Source of the DNA: an uncultured Roseicyclus sp.
Lineage (GTDB): Bacteria; Pseudomonadota; Alphaproteobacteria; Rhodobacterales; Rhodobacteraceae
Direction: 5' to 3'
NCBI GenBank assembly: GCA_947491935.1
Contig: CANLLF010000003.1
Coordinates: 768,397-832,396, forward strand
DNA length: 64,000 nt
Below are positions 16,625 through 25,963 of the stretch, one piece after another. The number at the start of each line of letters is the position of its first letter. Within the stretch, counting starts at the first letter, position 1. The notes beneath the pieces were generated by a model. It had not been told where the DNA came from, searched no databases, and saw only the letters and a list, made by a program, of their open reading frames with translations. A program made the position numbers and the translations under genes.

Positions 16625-19189
16625 TTATCCGCGAGACCACCAGCCGCGCCGCTTGGGCTTGGCCGGGGCATCGGTTGCCGGGCCCGAGTCCACCACGGCA
16701 GCCACGGGTTCCGGCGCGGGCTGGGGCTCCGGTTCAGGCTCAGGCGCTGGTGCCGCTTCCATCTCGGCCACCGGCTCGGGTTGCGGCGCGGGCTCTGCCT
16801 CTGCTTCTGGCGCCGGATCTGCCGGGGTCTCTTCCACAGGTGCATCGGCGACAGGCTCTTCCGGGGCAGCTTCAGGCTGAGCCTCGGCCACCTCCTCCGT
16901 CGGTGCGTCAGACGCCTCATCACCCGCCGGTTTCCGGCCACGACCACCCCGGCGTGAGCGGCGGCGCTTCTTGGGCTGCTCCTCGTCGGAATCGGCCTCG
17001 GGCTGCGACTCGGCCTCAGCCGCGTCACCGCCCTCTTCGTCCGACGCGTCATCGGACGCCTCGCCGTTCTGCGCCTCGTCACCGTTGTCGTCGCCGTTCC
17101 GGCGACGCCCACGCCCGCCACGACGGCGACGGCGCTTCTTCTTGGGCTGTTCGTCCTCGTCGATCTCGGGCGTCTCTACCACCTCATCCTCGACCACATC
17201 CGTATCGTCGATATCGTCCATCAGGGCCGCATCCATCGACACGACCGGGGCCACGGCGGTGATCTTGCGCGTGGCGGTCTTGAACTTCTCGATCTTGTAA
17301 TCCGGCACGATCATCGAGGCGTCGGCCTCGATCCGGATCGCCATGCCGGTCCGGGCCTCGATCGCATCGAGATAGTCCCGCTTGAAGTTGATCAGGAAGT
17401 TCACGATCCCAACGGGCGCGGTCAGCACCACCTCCTTGGAGCGGCCGCGTGTGCCTTCCTCTTCCAGCTGCCGCAGGATCGACAGCGCAAGGCTGTCGTC
17501 GGAGCGGACCAGACCGGTGCCGTGGCAATGGTGGCAGGCCTGCGTCGTGGCCTCCAACATGCCGGGGCGCAGGCGCTGGCGCGACATTTCCATCAGGCCA
17601 AAGGATGAGATCCGCCCCACCTGAATGCGCGCGCGGTCGGTCTTCAACCGGTCCTTGATGCGCTTTTCCACGGCGTTGTTGTTGCGGCGCTCATCCATAT
17701 CGATGAAGTCGATCACGATCAGGCCAGCCAGGTCGCGCAGGCGCAATTGCCGCGCCACTTCTTCCGCCGCCTCCAGGTTCGTCTTGAGCGCGGTATCCTC
17801 GATGGAGCCTTCCTTGGTCGACCGGCCCGAGTTCACGTCGATGGCCACCAAAGCCTCTGTCACACCGATCACGATATAGCCGCCGGATTTCAGTTGAACC
17901 GTCGGGTTGAACATGTCGGCGAGGTACGACTCAACCTTGTGCTTGGCGAAGAGCGGCATCTGGTCGACATGCTGTTTCACGTTCTTGGCGTGGGACGGCA
18001 TGATCATCTTCATGAAGTTCTTGGCGTGGCGATAGCCCGCCTCACCCTCCACGATGACTTCCCCGATATCGCGGTTGTAGAGGTCGCGGATCGTGCGGTG
18101 GATCAGGTCGCCTTCCTGATAGATCGGCGCGGGCGCGATGCTTTTCAGCGTCAGCTCGCGGATCTGTTCCCACTGGCGTTGCAGGTATTCGTAATCGCGC
18201 TTGATCTCGGTCTTGGTCCGCTGGGATCCCGCCGTCCGCACGATCAGGCCCGCGCCTTGCGGCACGTCCAGCGCCGTGGCGATATCCTTGAGCTTCTTGC
18301 GGTCGGCGGCGTTGGTGATCTTGCGCGAGATGCCACCGCCGCGGGCGGTATTGGGCATCAGCACGCAGTACCGACCGGCCAGGCTGAGATAGGTGGTCAG
18401 CGCCGCGCCCTTGTTGCCGCGCTCTTCCTTGACGACCTGCACCAGCATGATCTGGCGAACCTTGACGACCTCCTGGATCTTGTATTTGCGCGGGCGCGGT
18501 TTGCGCACCGGGCGAATGTCTTCTTCCACATCATCATCGGCAACGGTTTCGGTATCGTCGTCCTCGGTTTCTGCCGAGTCCTCATTATCGGGGGCATCGT
18601 CTGCGCCGTCGCTTGGCGTCTCGTCCTCCGCCGCGCCATCGTCATCGGGTTCTTCAACCGGCGTCTCGGCAACCAATTCCATCGGGGACAGGCCCTCGAC
18701 GGGATCCGACGCATCCGTTGCAGCGTCCTCGGCCCCTTCGGAGTCACTCTCGTCGAGATCAACCACATCCATGCCGGACGGAGCGCCGGTTGCCACGGCA
18801 TCGGCGTTGGTGTCTTCGGCCTTGGTGTCCGAGCGGCGACGGCGACGGCGGCGTTTGGGCTTGGGGGCTTCTTCGTCGTCTTCGCGGGCCTGCTGTTCGG
18901 CATAGGCGCGTTCTTCGGCCAGAAGCGCTTCGCGATCCGCAACGGGGATCTGGTAGTAGTCCGGGTGAATTTCCGAGAACGCGAGGAAGCCGTGCCGGTT
19001 TCCACCGTAATCGATGAAGGCGGCCTGCAGCGAGGGTTCGACCCGCGTGACCTTTGCCAGATATATATTTCCTGCGAGTTGCCGCTTGTTCAGCGACTCA
19101 AAGTCGAATTCCTCAACCTTGTTGCCGTCTGCCACCACAACGCGGGTCTCTTCCGCGTGGGTGGCATCGATGAGCATTGTCTTTGCCAT
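16625..19189 (-). CDS. rne: Ribonuclease E
   Basis: An 854-residue endoribonuclease that cleaves single-stranded AU-rich RNA and organises the degradosome. The N-terminal S1 domain (YLAKVTRVEPSLQAAFIDYG) is split by a long acidic insert with an Arg/Lys patch (about 95-235), a common alphaproteobacterial feature. The RNase H-like and 5'-sensor regions and the DNase I-like catalytic part (VAIDVNSGRST, IVIDFIDMDERRN) follow. The zinc-link is C552-H-H-C555. The C-terminal third is disordered, rich in E/A/P, with three Arg-rich RNA-binding tracts and a conserved-looking tail KRRGWWSRG. ATG 19189 (MAKTMLIDAT) is used rather than 19219, because the family starts there. Confidence 0.97.
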   Translation of the reverse strand: MAKTMLIDATHAEETRVVVADGNKVEEFDFESLNKRQLAGNIYLAKVTRVEPSLQAAFIDYGGNRHGFLAFSEIHPDYYQIPVADREALLAEERAYAEQQAREDDEEAPKPKRRRRRRRSDTKAEDTNADAVATGAPSGMDVVDLDESDSEGAEDAATDASDPVEGLSPMELVAETPVEEPDDDGAAEDETPSDGADDAPDNEDSAETEDDDTETVADDDVEEDIRPVRKPRPRKYKIQEVVKVRQIMLVQVVKEERGNKGAALTTYLSLAGRYCVLMPNTARGGGISRKITNAADRKKLKDIATALDVPQGAGLIVRTAGSQRTKTEIKRDYEYLQRQWEQIRELTLKSIAPAPIYQEGDLIHRTIRDLYNRDIGEVIVEGEAGYRHAKNFMKMIMPSHAKNVKQHVDQMPLFAKHKVESYLADMFNPTVQLKSGGYIVIGVTEALVAIDVNSGRSTKEGSIEDTALKTNLEAAEEVARQLRLRDLAGLIVIDFIDMDERRNNNAVEKRIKDRLKTDRARIQVGRISSFGLMEMSRQRLRPGMLEATTQACHHCHGTGLVRSDDSLALSILRQLEEEGTRGRSKEVVLTAPVGIVNFLINFKRDYLDAIEARTGMAIRIEADASMIVPDYKIEKFKTATRKITAVAPVVSMDAALMDDIDDTDVVEDEVVETPEIDEDEQPKKKRRRRRGGRGRRRNGDDNGDEAQNGEASDDASDEEGGDAAEAESQPEADSDEEQPKKRRRSRRGGRGRKPAGDEASDAPTEEVAEAQPEAAPEEPVADAPVEETPADPAPEAEAEPAPQPEPVAEMEAAPAPEPEPEPQPAPEPVAAVVDSGPATDAPAKPKRRGWWSRG

Positions 19190-19617
19190 TTTTTCCTTGC
19201 CCGTGACAGGCCTGCGCACCTGCCCGGGTCAAGCCCCGGCAGTGCTATGGTGGACATGTCACGTTGTGCTGATGTGGCGATGAGCCCGGCACGGAATGCA
19301 GCGGCCTGTGGCCCCCGAACTCTTTCCGTATGTGCGCCGTGGCGGTGCATCGCGACTGTCTCCGGCGGCTGGACCAATACGCGGCCCGCCCCCCATTCAT
19401 GCCCCCATGCGGGGGCGGTTCGGTACGGCCCATCCGCGACAAACGCGCGCGAGGGGCCAAGTGACCTGCGGCCCCCGGCGGTGCGGCGTCATCGCGCGGC
19501 AAGACCTGTTGGGGGTGCAGAGAAACTGTTGCCTGGCAAGTTGCCAGTCCGTTCACATTAAGGGAGCGCTGAGTGAAAAGACAATGGCCAAACGTACCGC
19601 CAGGGCAGATTTGCCGA
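19190..19617 (-). other. Long leader region upstream of rne, no gene seen
   Basis: 428 nt separate the rne start from the stop of the next gene, and no convincing reading frame lies here. It contains a hairpin GCCCCC-ATGC-GGGGGC (19401-19416). It also has overlapping dyads TTGCC-T-GGCAA (19529-19539) and CTGGCAA-G-TTGCCAG (19533-19547, a perfect 7-bp dyad). Long, structured 5' leaders of rne mediate feedback by RNase E in enterobacteria; the same here is inference. The 19533 dyad could equally be a protein operator. Confidence 0.5.
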
Positions 19618-20490
19618 TCAGCCGGACGCGCCCAGGACCTCGTCAAGGCTGTCGGGCGCACACAGAAAGCCATAGGTGAACGCATCACGCGCCTCCGGCG
19701 GGCCAGCCTGGGCACAGAGAAGCTCCGACCAGCCGTCCCGCATCCGGGTGAGCGACGGATGGGCATTGTCATTGCGCGATATCGGCCAAAAGACGAAATC
19801 GCCCACATCCTGCCACGGCGCGACACTGCGATAGGTGGAGGGCGGCGGCGGGTCGGTAAAGGGATCTGCCCAGTTTTTGATCAGAACGCGGGCCACCTGT
19901 GTGCGCGGCACCAGTTCCTCCGGCAGAGCCAGCAATTGCGGCGCATAGCTCCGCAAATAGCCATTATCGTCGATCAGAACCACGTCGAAGGGCGGGATCG
20001 TGGCCCCCTCCACGGGTTCGGCAAAGCGCATGCCGTCCATGTCCTCGACCGGGTCCCCAAGCACCACGCGCAGGATCTCGTCGCCGTGGTTGAGAATCGC
20101 GAAATCGGGGTTCGGCACGTCAACTGCCCCGGTGTAGTGGCCGATCCCAAGCCAGTAGAATTCCCCTTGGAGCCCGAGTTGAACGATATCGCCACACAGT
20201 TCCGCGCAGATCGTGTTTCCCGCTTCAATCACAAGCACGCGCTGGCCTTCGAATGACAGCGTATCGGGAAGAGCATTCGCCGCATCGATGGCCTGCCGCT
20301 CGCGCCAGTCGACCAGGCGGTCGTAGGCAGGCGGGCCGAAACTCCACGCGATGACAGCTGCGATCAAAGCCCATCCGACAGCCGTCAGCCCCTTGCGCAG
20401 GAGGAGTATTCCGATCCCCACGGCAAGAAGCAGAATCGCAAGATAGCCGCCGTAGATGACGAGATACACGATCCCGTACCCGTCACCCAT
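19618..20490 (-). CDS. Hypothetical membrane protein with extracytoplasmic domain
   Basis: A 290-residue protein I do not recognise. Two hydrophobic helices at the N-terminus (about 8-31 and 36-52, IYGGYLAILLLAVGIGILLL and AVGWALIAAVIAWSFG) precede a soluble domain of about 235 residues. That domain has four cysteines (CAELC, and two near the C-terminus), suggesting periplasmic disulfides, and several acidic strands (VLIDDNGYLRSY). It lies 42 nt after the DctD-type regulator on the same strand, so it may be part of that operon. No function is offered. Confidence 0.7.
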   Translation of the reverse strand: MGDGYGIVYLVIYGGYLAILLLAVGIGILLLRKGLTAVGWALIAAVIAWSFGPPAYDRLVDWRERQAIDAANALPDTLSFEGQRVLVIEAGNTICAELCGDIVQLGLQGEFYWLGIGHYTGAVDVPNPDFAILNHGDEILRVVLGDPVEDMDGMRFAEPVEGATIPPFDVVLIDDNGYLRSYAPQLLALPEELVPRTQVARVLIKNWADPFTDPPPPSTYRSVAPWQDVGDFVFWPISRNDNAHPSLTRMRDGWSELLCAQAGPPEARDAFTYGFLCAPDSLDEVLGASG

Positions 20491-20532
20491 CAGCGCTCCA
20501 TCCCATGCAGCCGCCGTCGCTCGTCGGTGGCC

Positions 20533-21849
20533 TCACAGATAATCCGATCGGCTCAGACCGTACTTCGCCATCTTCTCATTCAACGTCCGGCGCGGCAGGC
20601 ACAGCTCCTCCATCACGCTCGCGATGGAGCCGCGATGGCGGCGCATGGTGTTGTCGATCAGCATCCGCTCGAACGCTTCCACGTATTCCTTGAGCGGCTT
20701 GCCCTCGCCAATCGCTTGTGGCGCGATCTGCGTGTTGTCGGACATCAGGAGCGAGGCAATCGTCCCCGACCCGCGCCGTTGTTGCAGAATCGCGCGTTCG
20801 GCGATGTTGATCAGCTGGCGGACATTGCCCGGCCACGGCGCCTGCAGAAGCTGTGCGGCCTCCTGCGCCGTCACCTGCGGGGCCTCGGTGCCATATTCCT
20901 CGCTGAACTGCTCCCCGAAGCGGGTGAAGAGCGTCAGGATATCCTCGCCGCGTGCCCTGAGCGGCGGCAGGTCGATCCGCATGGCGGCCAGGCGATAGAA
21001 CAAGTCTGGGCGCAGCGCGGCTTCGCAGTTTTCCGGCTCGGACGCGTTGCAGATGGCCACGATCCGCGTCTCGGCGGGCGTGCCCTGATCGTTGATGAAC
21101 GTCAAAAGACGGGCCTGAAGGGCCTGGCTCAGGCTTTCGATATCTTCAAGCACCAGCGTTCCGCCGCGTGCCTGTTCGACCAGCGGCTTGTCCTGATCCT
21201 CACCCACCGGACCAAAGAGCTTGGCGGCAAGTTCCTCCTCGTCATGGGCGGCACAACTCAGCACGACAAAATGCTTGCCTGCGCGCGGCCCGACAGCGTG
21301 CAGCGCATGGGCCACCAGGGTCTTGCCGGTGCCGGTCTCACCGGTGATCAGCACATGGCCGTCGGCCTGGCCGAGGTCGAGGATATCTTCGCGGAGCCGC
21401 TCCATCACCGGCGACGACCCGATGAGCTTGCGCATCAGGACGGTGCCGTCGCTCAGTTCCTTGCGCAGCGCGCGGTTGTCCAGCGTCAGGCGCCGCTGTT
21501 GCCCGGCGCGCTTGGCCAGATCGGTCATCCGGTCGGGGTTGAAGGGCTTTTCAAGGAAGTCATACGCCCCTATCCGCATCGCCTCCACGGCCATCGGCAC
21601 ATCGCCGTGACCGGTGATCAGGATCACCGGGATGCCGCTATCGACGCCCATCAGGCGCTTCAGGAACGCCATGCCGTCCATCCCGGGCATCTTCACATCG
21701 GTGACCACAACGCCCGGAAAATCCGTTCCGATGGCCTTGAGCGCGTCTTCGGCGCTCGCATAGGTATCGGTGTCAAAGCCCGACAGCGCCAGCCATTGGC
21801 TGATCGACTGCCGCATGTCCTGCTCGTCATCCACAATCGCGATCTTCAT
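20533..21849 (-). CDS. dctD: DctD-like NtrC-family response regulator lacking a GAFTGA motif
   Basis: A 438-residue response regulator with a receiver domain (phospho-acceptor D51 in VVVTDVKMPG; the KPF lysine near 101), an AAA+ domain with Walker A GETGTGKT, and a C-terminal Fis-type helix-turn-helix (SIASVMEELCLPRRTLNEKM). Where bEBPs carry ELFGHxxGAFTGA, this protein reads KLFGPVGEDQDKP, so the sigma-54 contact loop is missing. The Walker B region reads GGTLVLEDIE instead of FLDEI. It may therefore act without sigma-54. The receiver start MKIAIVDDEQ fixes ATG 21849. It is paired with the kinase gene 22 nt upstream. The name follows overall resemblance to C4-dicarboxylate regulators; no dctPQM genes are in the window. 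Confidence 0.85.
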   Translation of the reverse strand: MKIAIVDDEQDMRQSISQWLALSGFDTDTYASAEDALKAIGTDFPGVVVTDVKMPGMDGMAFLKRLMGVDSGIPVILITGHGDVPMAVEAMRIGAYDFLEKPFNPDRMTDLAKRAGQQRRLTLDNRALRKELSDGTVLMRKLIGSSPVMERLREDILDLGQADGHVLITGETGTGKTLVAHALHAVGPRAGKHFVVLSCAAHDEEELAAKLFGPVGEDQDKPLVEQARGGTLVLEDIESLSQALQARLLTFINDQGTPAETRIVAICNASEPENCEAALRPDLFYRLAAMRIDLPPLRARGEDILTLFTRFGEQFSEEYGTEAPQVTAQEAAQLLQAPWPGNVRQLINIAERAILQQRRGSGTIASLLMSDNTQIAPQAIGEGKPLKEYVEAFERMLIDNTMRRHRGSIASVMEELCLPRRTLNEKMAKYGLSRSDYL

Positions 21850-21871
21850 GTCGCAGATCCCTTCATCCGTC

Positions 21872-23644
21872 TCATTCCGCGGCCTCGGTCTGCCCCTCAC
21901 CTTCGGCAAGGGCCGGAAGCCGCACTTCAAACACCGCGCCGGCGCGGGCGGCGTTTCGCGCCGTCAATCGCCCGCCGAGGTCATTCACGATCCCAGATGA
22001 GATCGCCAATCCAAGCCCGACACCGTCGCCGGGTTTCTTGGTCGTGTAGAATGGCTCGAACAAAGCCTCCAGATCGTCAATCCCGTCTCCTGAATCGCGC
22101 ACGGTCAAGACAACCTCTTCTCCTTCCACGATCATCAGGTCCAGTTCCCGTCGGTCCGCCCCCTTCATCGCATCCAGCGCATTGCGCAGAAGGTTGATGA
22201 TCACCTGCTCCAATCTGAGCCGATCCGCCAGTACCATTGCGGGTTTGCGCGGTAAGCTCTGCGTGATCTCGATCGTGTCGGTCCGCAATTGCGGCTCCAT
22301 CATGGTCAGCGCGCCCTTCAAGGCCTCGCGCATATCCACCGGCTCAAGGGCGTCTCCGCCCTTGCGGGCATAGGATTTTAGCTGCCGTGTGATGGCACCC
22401 ATCCGTTCGATCAGGTCATCGATGCGCTGGAAGCTGGACGCCGCCTCCTCCGTCCGCTTGCGCTGCAACAACAGGCGCGCGCCGGCAAGGTAGGTTTTCA
22501 TCGCCGCAAGGGGTTGGTTCAGCTCGTGGGAGACCGCGGCCGACATCTCACCCAGGGCCGCAAGTTTCTGGCTCTGCTGCAGGCTCAGCTCGGCCTCCTC
22601 AAGGGTCCGTTCGACCTTTTGGCGCTCGGCAATTTCCCGCTGTAGCCGTGCGTTGAGGCGGCGCAGTTCCGCCGATTCCCGTGCCAGAACAGCGGTTTGC
22701 AGCCGAGCCCTTCGGCTCAGCACATAGAAGCCGCCCGCCAGAAGCAGGGCGAATCCCATGATCTCGAGTGCCAGAACGCCGTTCACCCGTTCCCGCACCG
22801 AGGCATAGGCCGTGTAGCTGACGATCCGCCATCCCCGGAACGGAATGCGCGTCTCCAGACGGATCGTGGCATTGCCGAAGAAGTTGGGGCCGGGATCGCC
22901 GAACGCCCAATCCCCCGTCACCTCCAGCGCGCGCTGAATGGCGCTTGGTGGCGTGCGCAGCGCCATCGCCTCCGCCTCCGTCCGGCCGCGCCAGCGCGGT
23001 TCGGTCGACAAGATGATCTCACCCTGGGAATTGGCGAGGAAAACCGCCTCCGACGTCCCGCGCCAACGGTCGACAAGCCGCGCGAGGTCGATCTCCACAA
23101 GGATCACCCCCAGAAGGCCATCACCGTTTTCGATCTGCCGCGAGAAGGTGAAATCGAAGCGCCCGGTTTCCGGCTCGTTCGACGTAAACACTGTGTTCGG
23201 AGAGCGCGAGGCCTCAACAAAGAAAGGGTCGCTGTCGCGCCGTTCGCTGATCCGCGCCCGGTCCGTCGCGGCCACCACACGCCCCTCGCGGTCAAGCAGC
23301 AGGATCGAGGCCGCGCCGATCTCCTCAACGTAGGAGATCAGGTATTGCGAGGTGTTGGTGTAATCGTTCGCTTCCAGCGAGCGGATCAGCACCGGATCGC
23401 GGCTCAGCAGGAGCGGCACCACCTGGTGGCGCTGAATCTCGGAAATGACCGAGCCGGAATAGATCGCCAGGCGCAGCTCGGCGCGGTTCCGCGTGGTCTC
23501 GGTAAAGCGCTCCGTCAGCCAGATGTTCGAAATCCAGATGATCGCAATCGCGCCGCCCAGAAACAGCACAATCAGCGCGCGCAGCATCCAGGGGCGCCGC
23601 GCAATCTGGCGCCGGGCGCGGAGGGGGCGATCTGCCAAAGTCAT
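21872..23644 (-). CDS. dctB: DctB-like membrane sensor histidine kinase
   Basis: A 590-residue sensor kinase. Helix 1 (about 21-43) and helix 2 (about 290-312) bracket a periplasmic double-Cache/PAS-like sensor domain, as in DctB. A coiled-coil (RRLNARLQREIAERQKVERT) leads to the H-box with H373 (AAVSHELNQPLAAMKTYL). N-box NLLRNALDAM, G1 DSGDGID, F-box FEPFYTTKK and G2 GLGLAISSG are all intact. In Rhizobiales DctB senses C4-dicarboxylates; the ligand here is unproven. ATG 23644 is the first start that gives the usual basic leader. It forms a two-gene unit with the regulator downstream. Confidence 0.88.
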   Translation of the reverse strand: MTLADRPLRARRQIARRPWMLRALIVLFLGGAIAIIWISNIWLTERFTETTRNRAELRLAIYSGSVISEIQRHQVVPLLLSRDPVLIRSLEANDYTNTSQYLISYVEEIGAASILLLDREGRVVAATDRARISERRDSDPFFVEASRSPNTVFTSNEPETGRFDFTFSRQIENGDGLLGVILVEIDLARLVDRWRGTSEAVFLANSQGEIILSTEPRWRGRTEAEAMALRTPPSAIQRALEVTGDWAFGDPGPNFFGNATIRLETRIPFRGWRIVSYTAYASVRERVNGVLALEIMGFALLLAGGFYVLSRRARLQTAVLARESAELRRLNARLQREIAERQKVERTLEEAELSLQQSQKLAALGEMSAAVSHELNQPLAAMKTYLAGARLLLQRKRTEEAASSFQRIDDLIERMGAITRQLKSYARKGGDALEPVDMREALKGALTMMEPQLRTDTIEITQSLPRKPAMVLADRLRLEQVIINLLRNALDAMKGADRRELDLMIVEGEEVVLTVRDSGDGIDDLEALFEPFYTTKKPGDGVGLGLAISSGIVNDLGGRLTARNAARAGAVFEVRLPALAEGEGQTEAAE

Positions 23645-23692
23645 TGGGCAACCGTAAGGCGCGCGCGCGCGCCGCTCAAGCACCGCGATGGA

Positions 23693-24361
23693 TCAGGCCG
23701 CCACAAGCGCCCCGGCCAATGCGCTGAACATCGCCGCGCCATCCTCGTTGCCGTGGCTCGCCTCCACCGCGCGCTCGGGGTGAGGCATCAGGCCCAGAAC
23801 CCGGCGATTGCCGCTCAGCACGCCCGCGATATCCGCCCGTGACCCGTTGGGATTGTCGCGATAGGTAAAGGCAATCCGGTCCTCGGCACGCAGCATGGCC
23901 AGCCCGTCCTCGTCGATCTGATAATTGCCGTCATGATGCGCGATCGGATAGGCGATCGCGTCACCCTTGGCATATCCGCTGGTGAACGGGCTGTCCGCGG
24001 TCGCAACCCTCAGGGGCTCGGACCGGCAAACGAACTTGAGGCCGGCATTGCGCATCAAGACACCGGGCAGAAGCCGCGTCTCGCACAGGACCTGGAACCC
24101 GTTGCAAACGCCGAGAACATGGCCGCCCCGGCCCGCGAAATCGGCCACCGCGCGCATGATCGGCGACTGCGCCGCAATCGCACCGCAACGCAGGTAATCA
24201 CCATAGGAAAACCCGCCGGGCACGCCCACGATATCGACACCATCGGGCAAGCTGGCATCCTTGTGCCAGACGATCTCGACGTCAAAGCCCGCCAGCCGGA
24301 ACCCCACCGCCAGATCGCGGTCGCAGTTCGATCCCGGGAATTGCACAACGGCTGCTTTCAT
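23693..24361 (-). CDS. purQ: Phosphoribosylformylglycinamidine synthase, glutaminase subunit
   Basis: A 222-residue class I glutamine amidotransferase that supplies ammonia to PurL for FGAM formation in purine synthesis. The nucleophile is C86 (VLGVCNGFQVL), and the His-Glu pair is in LMPHPERAVE near the C-terminus. The N-terminal MKAAVVQFPGSNCDRD is the usual PurQ start and sets ATG 24361. It is in a purC-purS-purQ operon. The small-type PurQ and a separate PurS indicate a small PurL encoded elsewhere. Confidence 0.98.
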   Translation of the reverse strand: MKAAVVQFPGSNCDRDLAVGFRLAGFDVEIVWHKDASLPDGVDIVGVPGGFSYGDYLRCGAIAAQSPIMRAVADFAGRGGHVLGVCNGFQVLCETRLLPGVLMRNAGLKFVCRSEPLRVATADSPFTSGYAKGDAIAYPIAHHDGNYQIDEDGLAMLRAEDRIAFTYRDNPNGSRADIAGVLSGNRRVLGLMPHPERAVEASHGNEDGAAMFSALAGALVAA

Positions 24362-24415
24362 GCCGATATCTCCTTCACATCGCCACCACAAAGGGCGCCA
24401 GCGGCCCCGACCCTG

Positions 24416-24646
24416 TCAGGCAATCTCCACCCGGTAGCTCTCGATCACCGTATTCGCGAGCAGCTTCTCGCACATCTCACCCACCTGCGCTTCGGTTGTG
24501 CCCTCAGCCAGGTCCAGCTCGATCACCTTGCCCTGGCGCGCCCCTGTCACGCCGTCGAACCCCATGGCGCCAAGCGCGGATTTCACCGCTTCGCCCTGTG
24601 GATCCAGAACACCCTGTTTCAGCATCACGGTGACGATTGCCTTCAT
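24416..24646 (-). CDS. purS: Phosphoribosylformylglycinamidine synthase subunit PurS
   Basis: A 76-residue PurS, which bridges PurQ and PurL in the FGAM synthase complex. MKAIVTVMLKQGVLDPQGEA and VGEMCEKLLANTVIESYRV are diagnostic of the family. The start is ATG 24646, since the longer frame to 24679 adds residues not found in the family. It lies 54 nt before purQ and 60 nt after purC. The purC-purS gap has a T/A-rich stretch (TTTGTTCCAAAAATATG) loosely resembling the family 1 intergenic repeat. Confidence 0.96.
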   Translation of the reverse strand: MKAIVTVMLKQGVLDPQGEAVKSALGAMGFDGVTGARQGKVIELDLAEGTTEAQVGEMCEKLLANTVIESYRVEIA

Positions 24647-24706
24647 GCCCCCTGCCCTCTTTGTTCCAAAAATATGCACATCCCGCGCCCTCCGCCGGGC
24701 GGAACG

Positions 24707-25468
24707 TCAGTTGATCAGCGTCGGCTTCGACACGCCGGAGGGTCCCTGCGGCATCACACCCAGGCGCCGCGCCACTTCCGTATAGGCATCGGCCAGATCG
24801 CCCAGGTCGCGGCGGAACACATCCTTGTCGAGCTTCCGGTTGGTCTCGATATCCCACAGACGGCACGAATCCGGGCTGATCTCGTCGGCGATGATCAGGC
24901 GCATGAACTCATTGTCCCAGATCCGCCCGATCTCGATCTTGAAATCCACCAGCTTGATGCCGACGCCGAGCATCAGGCCACTGAGGAAATCGTTCACCCG
25001 GAGCGCCAGGCTCACCATGTCATCCAGATCCTGCTGCGCCGCCCACCCAAACGCGATGATATGCTCTTCGGAGACCAGCGGATCGCCCAGTTCGTCGTTC
25101 TTGAAGTAGAATTCCACGATCGGGCGCGGCATCGGCGTGCCTTCCTCGATCCCCAGACGCGAACAGATCGAGCCCGCGGCGACGTTGCGCACCACCACTT
25201 CCAGCGGAATGATCTCGACCGCGCGGATCAGCTGTTCCCGCATATTGATGCGCTTGATGAAATGCGTCGGCACACCGACCGAGGTCAGACCGGTCATGAA
25301 AAACTCGCTCAACCGGTTGTTGAGCACGCCCTTGCCGTCGATCACATCGCGCTTCTCGGCATTGAACGCGGTCGCATCGTCCTTGAAATACTGCACCAGC
25401 GTGCCGGGTTCGGGGCCTTCATACAGGATCTTCGCCTTGCCCTCGTAAACCTTCTTGCGGCGCGCCAT
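24707..25468 (-). CDS. purC: SAICAR synthetase
   Basis: A 253-residue phosphoribosylaminoimidazole-succinocarboxamide synthase (ATP-dependent ligation of aspartate to CAIR). The ATP and substrate motifs [48 protein letters not shown] and [14 protein letters not shown] are all seen. ATG 25468 gives the standard short N-terminus ([11 protein letters not shown]). It is divergent from the DUF1476 gene, with 174 nt between the starts, and is the first gene of purC-purS-purQ. Confidence 0.98.
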   Translation of the reverse strand: MARRKKVYEGKAKILYEGPEPGTLVQYFKDDATAFNAEKRDVIDGKGVLNNRLSEFFMTGLTSVGVPTHFIKRINMREQLIRAVEIIPLEVVVRNVAAGSICSRLGIEEGTPMPRPIVEFYFKNDELGDPLVSEEHIIAFGWAAQQDLDDMVSLALRVNDFLSGLMLGVGIKLVDFKIEIGRIWDNEFMRLIIADEISPDSCRLWDIETNRKLDKDVFRRDLGDLADAYTEVARRLGVMPQGPSGVSKPTLIN

Positions 25469-25642
25469 GGATGTCTTCCCGGAAATTGTGGGCGACCGTC
25501 GGAAATGCCGCCAAAACGTTGGCTCCCCCTTAGGCCAAAGCGCGTTGTGTCGCAAGCGGCAGGGCCGGTTCGCCTTGCGGCGCTCGGGCGCGGGGGGGTA
25601 AGGTCCGCGCAAATGACGTATCAGCCAAACCGGGAGTGCCTG

Positions 25643-25957
25643 ATGTCCAGCTTCGACGACCGCGAAAACGCGTTTGAGAACAAATTCGCCCACGATGCCG
25701 AAATGCAGTTCAAGGCCGAGGCGCGCCGCAACAAGCTGATGGGCCTGTGGGTGGCCGAGGCGCTTGGCAAATCCGGCGATGACGCCAATGCCTATGCCGC
25801 CGAGGTTGTGAAGGCCGACTTCGAGGAGGCCGGCCATGAAGACGTCATGCGCAAGGTGATGGGCGATCTCGACGGCAAGATCCCCGAAGCCGAGGTCCGC
25901 GCGAAATATGCGGAGCTGATGACCGTCGCCAAGGCGCAGCTGATGGACGAGGTGTGA
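25643..25957 (+). CDS. DUF1476 protein, F1-ATPase zeta-type inhibitor
   Basis: A 104-residue helical, soluble protein ([18 protein letters not shown], then [14 protein letters not shown]) of the DUF1476 family. In Paracoccus denitrificans this family is the zeta subunit, which blocks ATP hydrolysis by the F1F0-ATP synthase through its N-terminal segment; the N-terminus here keeps that acidic/aromatic pattern. An ATG at 25643 with a GGGAG site is preferred over a slightly earlier in-frame start. It is not near any ATP synthase gene in this window. Its 3' end nearly meets the convergent NYN gene. Confidence 0.88.
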   Translation: MSSFDDRENAFENKFAHDAEMQFKAEARRNKLMGLWVAEALGKSGDDANAYAAEVVKADFEEAGHEDVMRKVMGDLDGKIPEAEVRAKYAELMTVAKAQLMDEV

Positions 25958-25963
25958 GGCGAT

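Noticed and set aside
17747-19561. 604-codon plus-strand frame
   Set aside because: It is the complement of rne; the translation is low-complexity, and rne has all its domains on the other strand.
20527-22197. 556-codon plus-strand frame
   Set aside because: It lies antisense to the DctD-like gene, whose receiver, AAA+ and HTH domains are clear.
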